The notes beneath the pieces were generated by a model, which was not told where the DNA came from, ran no database searches, and saw only the letters and a program-made list of their open reading frames with translations. Shown here piece by piece: positions 61,901-64,000 of a stretch of DNA of 64,000 nt. The stretch comes from Coprobacter secundus (GTDB lineage Bacteria > Bacteroidota > Bacteroidia > Bacteroidales > Coprobacteraceae), in contig JTDA01000009.1 of NCBI GenBank assembly GCA_000803105.1, positions 62,001 through 126,000 of the forward strand, read 5' to 3'. Positions within the stretch are counted from its first letter, which is position 1, and the number at the start of each line of letters is the position of its first letter. The position numbers and the translations under genes are program-made.

Positions 61901-63176
61901 GAGCTCGGTAAAATTCGATATAACTCGGTGAGCTCATGTCGATGGAGCTTCGTATAATATTTCCTGAAAATGTTACTTGCTCTCTTCCGCATTCGTATGT
62001 GTAGGGGTCAGGGTAATAAGATTGATTGTGGAACTGATTGGTTAAAACGGCACCGCTTTCTCCCTGATTAGTTGTCCAAGGTACAGTATAGCGTTTATTA
62101 TAACTCGGATTGTAATAGGTCATTTCTACGTTACGTTTTGTTGTACTCAGCCAATAATCAGACCCAGCCAATTCATACCATTCTCCATCATCGGGAATGC
62201 CATTTCCATTTAAGTCTTTCATTACCTGTACAGCTCCAGGTTCAGACCATACTCCATATAAATTGGCAATAAAAGAGTTTCCTTTCAGAGTAAAATCTAC
62301 ACCGTATGGGTTACGGGGATCATTTTTTATAGGCTGGTCAAAACCTAGGATAACATAACCTCCGAATGCCCCTAGGCTTACCATACCACCCTGTGTTCCT
62401 AAAATAACAGTGGGGTCATCCATTGTATTGGTAAATTGTCCTGGAGCCGGTAAATATCCTAGTATTTTAGAAGCATAAGGATTTAAGTGTATATTTATTT
62501 TTGCTGTAGCTGAAGACGTTTCTCCTGTAGCTAAGGTAACGGTATATTTTAGTTGGTCAAAAGTGTAGTTTTCTGTTTCTGCATCGGGTACGTAATTGAT
62601 TACGGGGTAGGACGTCCCTTTTATTACCGTTGCCGTGCCGTATTGGGGCTGTTCGTCAATTGTAATACGGGCTGTTTTCATGTCCGAATTATTCATCCAT
62701 TGGTCATTTTTCAAGACATCTGCTGTTAGTTCGCTTTTAGGTTCTACGACAAAAGAGTCGTCTGTTGCCAAAACTTTTTTCAATGAAATATGTATGATAT
62801 TTTCAACGGTTTCACTTTGGTAAGTTAATGTTACTTTTACATCAGCATCTCCGGCTTTATTAGGCATAAGCCATAAATATAATGTCTGGACTTTGCCGTA
62901 GTTATAATATTCATATTTATATAAATCGGTGATTTCCAAATCACTTGACTCTATTTTGACAATAACGCCCAAATCATCTAAATTAGCACTTTTGTCTATG
63001 TCGTCAGGATATTCAAATATGTCGGTCATAGATAAGTTTAATGTCACTTTTGAAGTCTTGGCAATGTTCGTAAATGAATAGTTTTTAGGAATGAATTGGT
63101 TCCCCGCAAATATGGAGGATACCATACATAGTAACATCAATGTCAACCATGTTTTTTTTCTGTAAAAATTTCTCAT
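58944..63176 (-). CDS. Large T9SS-exported surface protein with Ig-like and beta-propeller regions
   Basis: The 1410-residue protein has a signal peptide (about 1-24). Then come an Ig-like module (about 130-225, with ADVLKNDQW), a region with GFDQPIKNDPRNPYGVDF and DLNGNGIPDDGEWYELAGSDYW (about 270-410), two BIG2-like Ig repeats (about 530-610 and 625-715), a beta-propeller (about 790-1060, repeats such as NNAYVITNDVA and GNAFVKYNITTKEIED), further beta modules, and a T9SS sorting domain at the end (YPNPATNYFYVN, AGNYLVRITTEKEVLSKRLIKR). The WYEL/PDD module and the propeller together resemble surface proteins of Bacteroidota cobalamin loci (BtuG-like), but no B12 gene is in the window, so that role is only a suggestion. 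Confidence 0.85.
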   Translation of the reverse strand: MRNFYRKKTWLTLMLLCMVSSIFAGNQFIPKNYSFTNIAKTSKVTLNLSMTDIFEYPDDIDKSANLDDLGVIVKIESSDLEITDLYKYEYYNYGKVQTLYLWLMPNKAGDADVKVTLTYQSETVENIIHISLKKVLATDDSFVVEPKSELTADVLKNDQWMNNSDMKTARITIDEQPQYGTATVIKGTSYPVINYVPDAETENYTFDQLKYTVTLATGETSSATAKINIHLNPYASKILGYLPAPGQFTNTMDDPTVILGTQGGMVSLGAFGGYVILGFDQPIKNDPRNPYGVDFTLKGNSFIANLYGVWSEPGAVQVMKDLNGNGIPDDGEWYELAGSDYWLSTTKRNVEMTYYNPSYNKRYTVPWTTNQGESGAVLTNQFHNQSYYPDPYTYECGREQVTFSGNIIRSSIDMSSPSYIEFYRAPAFGYCDNRGYDKTDLTVAHNPYYNDENGNATDGFDLSWAVDKNGNHVELDQVDFVKVYCAGSANAGWLGEWSTEVLGAAITTPDPNYVPQDYYLNYIGITQLQVIEGQTCQYEGFLFKNGRPVKEGTQRWWLSDNTIGNIDNTGKFTATKEGETWIYFSQKDDIAKDSIQISVVKLKKVIIDLEGNASTVSNDSTTMIVNETIFINAQCEDSRDENLNGNTANRYIYETFDWTTSNPEIGTIKNGSFTANKVGRTKVIVRSTSDPTLSDTILVIVKDIPEIKPVNSPIRIAYDKPEGEFSNSELFTTGNDATVYMEEVTAVNGKVQVSLEKNVLKYSFNTGEYCNDVLRFRITCYKQEKTIEIPIIYAPDNEGMSKHILFTDNNGNGNSSIMGYQVNTKETKTLLGNIQADSISNMLNDGAFVYVSAGNTISRYNITTEELVASISLKSKAKHQLALYKNMLLVTDANGDNTDLKIYYKTDLKLVGTVSINDIAKVMTVVGNNAYVITNDVAMKSSNLATIDLNTFEISLQELEKKALNVSVITVKDNIIYAIGRCNDNSDYNIFSYDISNKTISSDSWVTEYPMFLASPIALTPLSEDFIMLVSGNAFVKYNITTKEIEDGRFMELEYDLFPMGSVYDAEENKYYVAYCSEDGTQQKAAIFDNQFNKLEEIENIGNHPQMMSILSTINDNDIPTISSSKSNLSCYERATSASKLSINKQWFTDRENNFSIYTRDLDKHSDWLSLDNTYNNTNGNLQLLAQYTGDVATDSIATISIEAIDHLGYSVIRDVEITIKPRVYMPVSIAKNIEAIQDAEDMLIPIKNIFSYPGSSTYGLTFMTTVETNDNEDLVSATIENDNLVLSFGESKFGKAQIKLRQTVSHQTYGEKFCETEFTVNVKEKPVVGVEDTSNDIISIYPNPATNYFYVNTEINAQIEIFNIDGQLVKSINISLSKEPINIQDLTAGNYLVRITTEKEVLSKRLIKR

Positions 63177-63191
63177 AATGTTTAGTTTGAA

Positions 63192-64000
63192 TTAAAGTAT
63201 GATTTTATGTATCTGATTTTTTATTTTTACTATATATATTTGTTTAGGAGATATTTCGGTGATAGTACAGCCTGAAGACAATGTATTTTTATATATCAAT
63301 TGGCTTTGCATGTTGTATATTTCTACTTCGGTCGATGGTTCTATACCGAATATCTGTATGATTCCGTTTCGGGCAAATATGTGTATCGGGTCAGATTCTG
63401 TTTCTTGGATGTATGTAGCTGTAGAAACCTTAACTGCTAAATCTCGGTCTTCACATTTCCCGTTTGAATTGAAGCGTACAGTAATCGAAGTTTCTCCGGC
63501 TTGTAAGGGGGTAAGTATGAGTTTGTTATTTTTTATTTTTGCCGAAACAATATTTTCGTTTTTTATTTTGGTTACTCGTTTAGTGATAGAGGTTATCGGT
63601 GTATCCTCATCTGTTGCCATGTTAGATAGGTCTATTTCCTGTGTTGTCCCATTTAATTCTACCGGTGAAAAATTTTTTATGACAGGAGCCTGATTATCAG
63701 GAAAAATAAACATTGCTGGATACCAGTATCCACTAATAGGTTCATATTCATTCAAGAGTTTGCCATTTTTATCCAATTGATAGTATAGAAAATAATTGTT
63801 TGAAATGAAGCTGACATATAATGCTGCATATATTTTGTCATCTGCCGGATTTATACGCATTCCGGCTCCATAGAAATAACGGTCTTCGGGAGTACTGTCG
63901 TAAATGAGTTCACAAGTACCCTTATCTATATTATATTTATACATGTGTGCTGTTGTAAACCATGATGCCTGTCCTTGAGATGAATCTTCATTGTAAATGA
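63192..64000 (-). CDS. Beta-propeller and Ig-like T9SS protein, 5' end outside window
   Basis: The frame is open to the right edge (it reads IYNEDSSQGQASW before the first internal Met at 63944), so the start is beyond 64000. At least 268 residues are seen. The N-terminal part has propeller-like repeats (AGMRINPADDKIYAALY, LDKNGKLLNEYEPI), then an Ig-like domain (about 120-190), then a T9SS sorting domain (IIQIFGIEPSTEVEIYNMQSQLIY). It resembles DUF5074/YncE-type surface propellers. It lies 15 bp upstream of the 1410-residue gene and is co-transcribed with it. Confidence 0.8.
   Translation of the reverse strand, partial: IYNEDSSQGQASWFTTAHMYKYNIDKGTCELIYDSTPEDRYFYGAGMRINPADDKIYAALYVSFISNNYFLYYQLDKNGKLLNEYEPISGYWYPAMFIFPDNQAPVIKNFSPVELNGTTQEIDLSNMATDEDTPITSITKRVTKIKNENIVSAKIKNNKLILTPLQAGETSITVRFNSNGKCEDRDLAVKVSTATYIQETESDPIHIFARNGIIQIFGIEPSTEVEIYNMQSQLIYKNTLSSGCTITEISPKQIYIVKIKNQIHKIIL

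Overview
The window is a 64 kb piece of an AT-rich Bacteroidales (Bacteroidota) chromosome. The evidence is a SusC/SusD outer-membrane pair, several proteins with type IX secretion (T9SS) C-terminal sorting domains, no Shine-Dalgarno pattern before most starts, and promoters of the Bacteroidota form TTTG-N20-TAnnTTTG. A T9SS-positive gut or oral genus of the Barnesiellaceae/Porphyromonadaceae kind would fit, but the genus cannot be fixed from the sequence alone. No rRNA, tRNA, insertion sequence or prophage was recognised.

Layout. (1) 1-10944, plus strand: a secreted zinc metalloprotease (5' end outside the window), SusC, SusD, a T9SS-secreted protein and an M6-type metalloprotease; together they suggest a protein or peptide uptake locus. 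(2) 11045-26271, minus strand: housekeeping genes ubiE, purC, phoH, hppA, carB, an M23/LysM peptidase, a cold-shock-type DEAD-box helicase followed by a broken cold-shock gene, recG and ispD. A structured RNA with a consensus promoter and a terminator lies just upstream of carB. ispD has an apparent frameshift in an A8 tract at its start. (3) 26566-34342, minus strand: a Ca-type P-ATPase, a hybrid histidine kinase and a sigma-54 response regulator form one operon; next to it is a secreted protein made of 21-residue repeats, preceded by a sigma-54-type promoter and upstream repeats. (4) 35225-39492, minus strand: glgB, a YhcH-family gene and an RsmF-like rRNA methyltransferase. (5) 39795-47948, plus strand: a membrane metallophosphoesterase, a lipoprotein substrate-binding protein, a fused ABC permease-ATPase, tex, a short folK and an RluA-family pseudouridine synthase. 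(6) 48023-58873, plus strand: a complete type I-B CRISPR-Cas locus (cas6-cas8b1-cas7-cas5-cas3-cas4-cas1-cas2), a leader, and an array of 34 perfect repeats plus two decayed terminal ones. (7) 58944-64000, minus strand: two large T9SS-exported surface proteins with Ig-like and beta-propeller regions.

The most interesting signal is in the 342-bp gap between cas6 and cas8b1. Two degenerate CRISPR repeats lie there in reverse orientation, spaced exactly one array unit apart (64 bp) around a 35-nt pseudo-spacer. A near-consensus promoter on the minus strand would start transcription at the first repeat. The half kept in each repeat is the half a crRNA-like RNA needs. This has the architecture of a CreA-like antitoxin or Cas-regulating RNA, in the same inter-cas position as the haloarchaeal I-B CreTA. 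Other strong observations are three near-identical spacers in the array, a spacer that reads as a pentapeptide-repeat coding sequence, and the sigma-54 control region upstream of the repeat protein.
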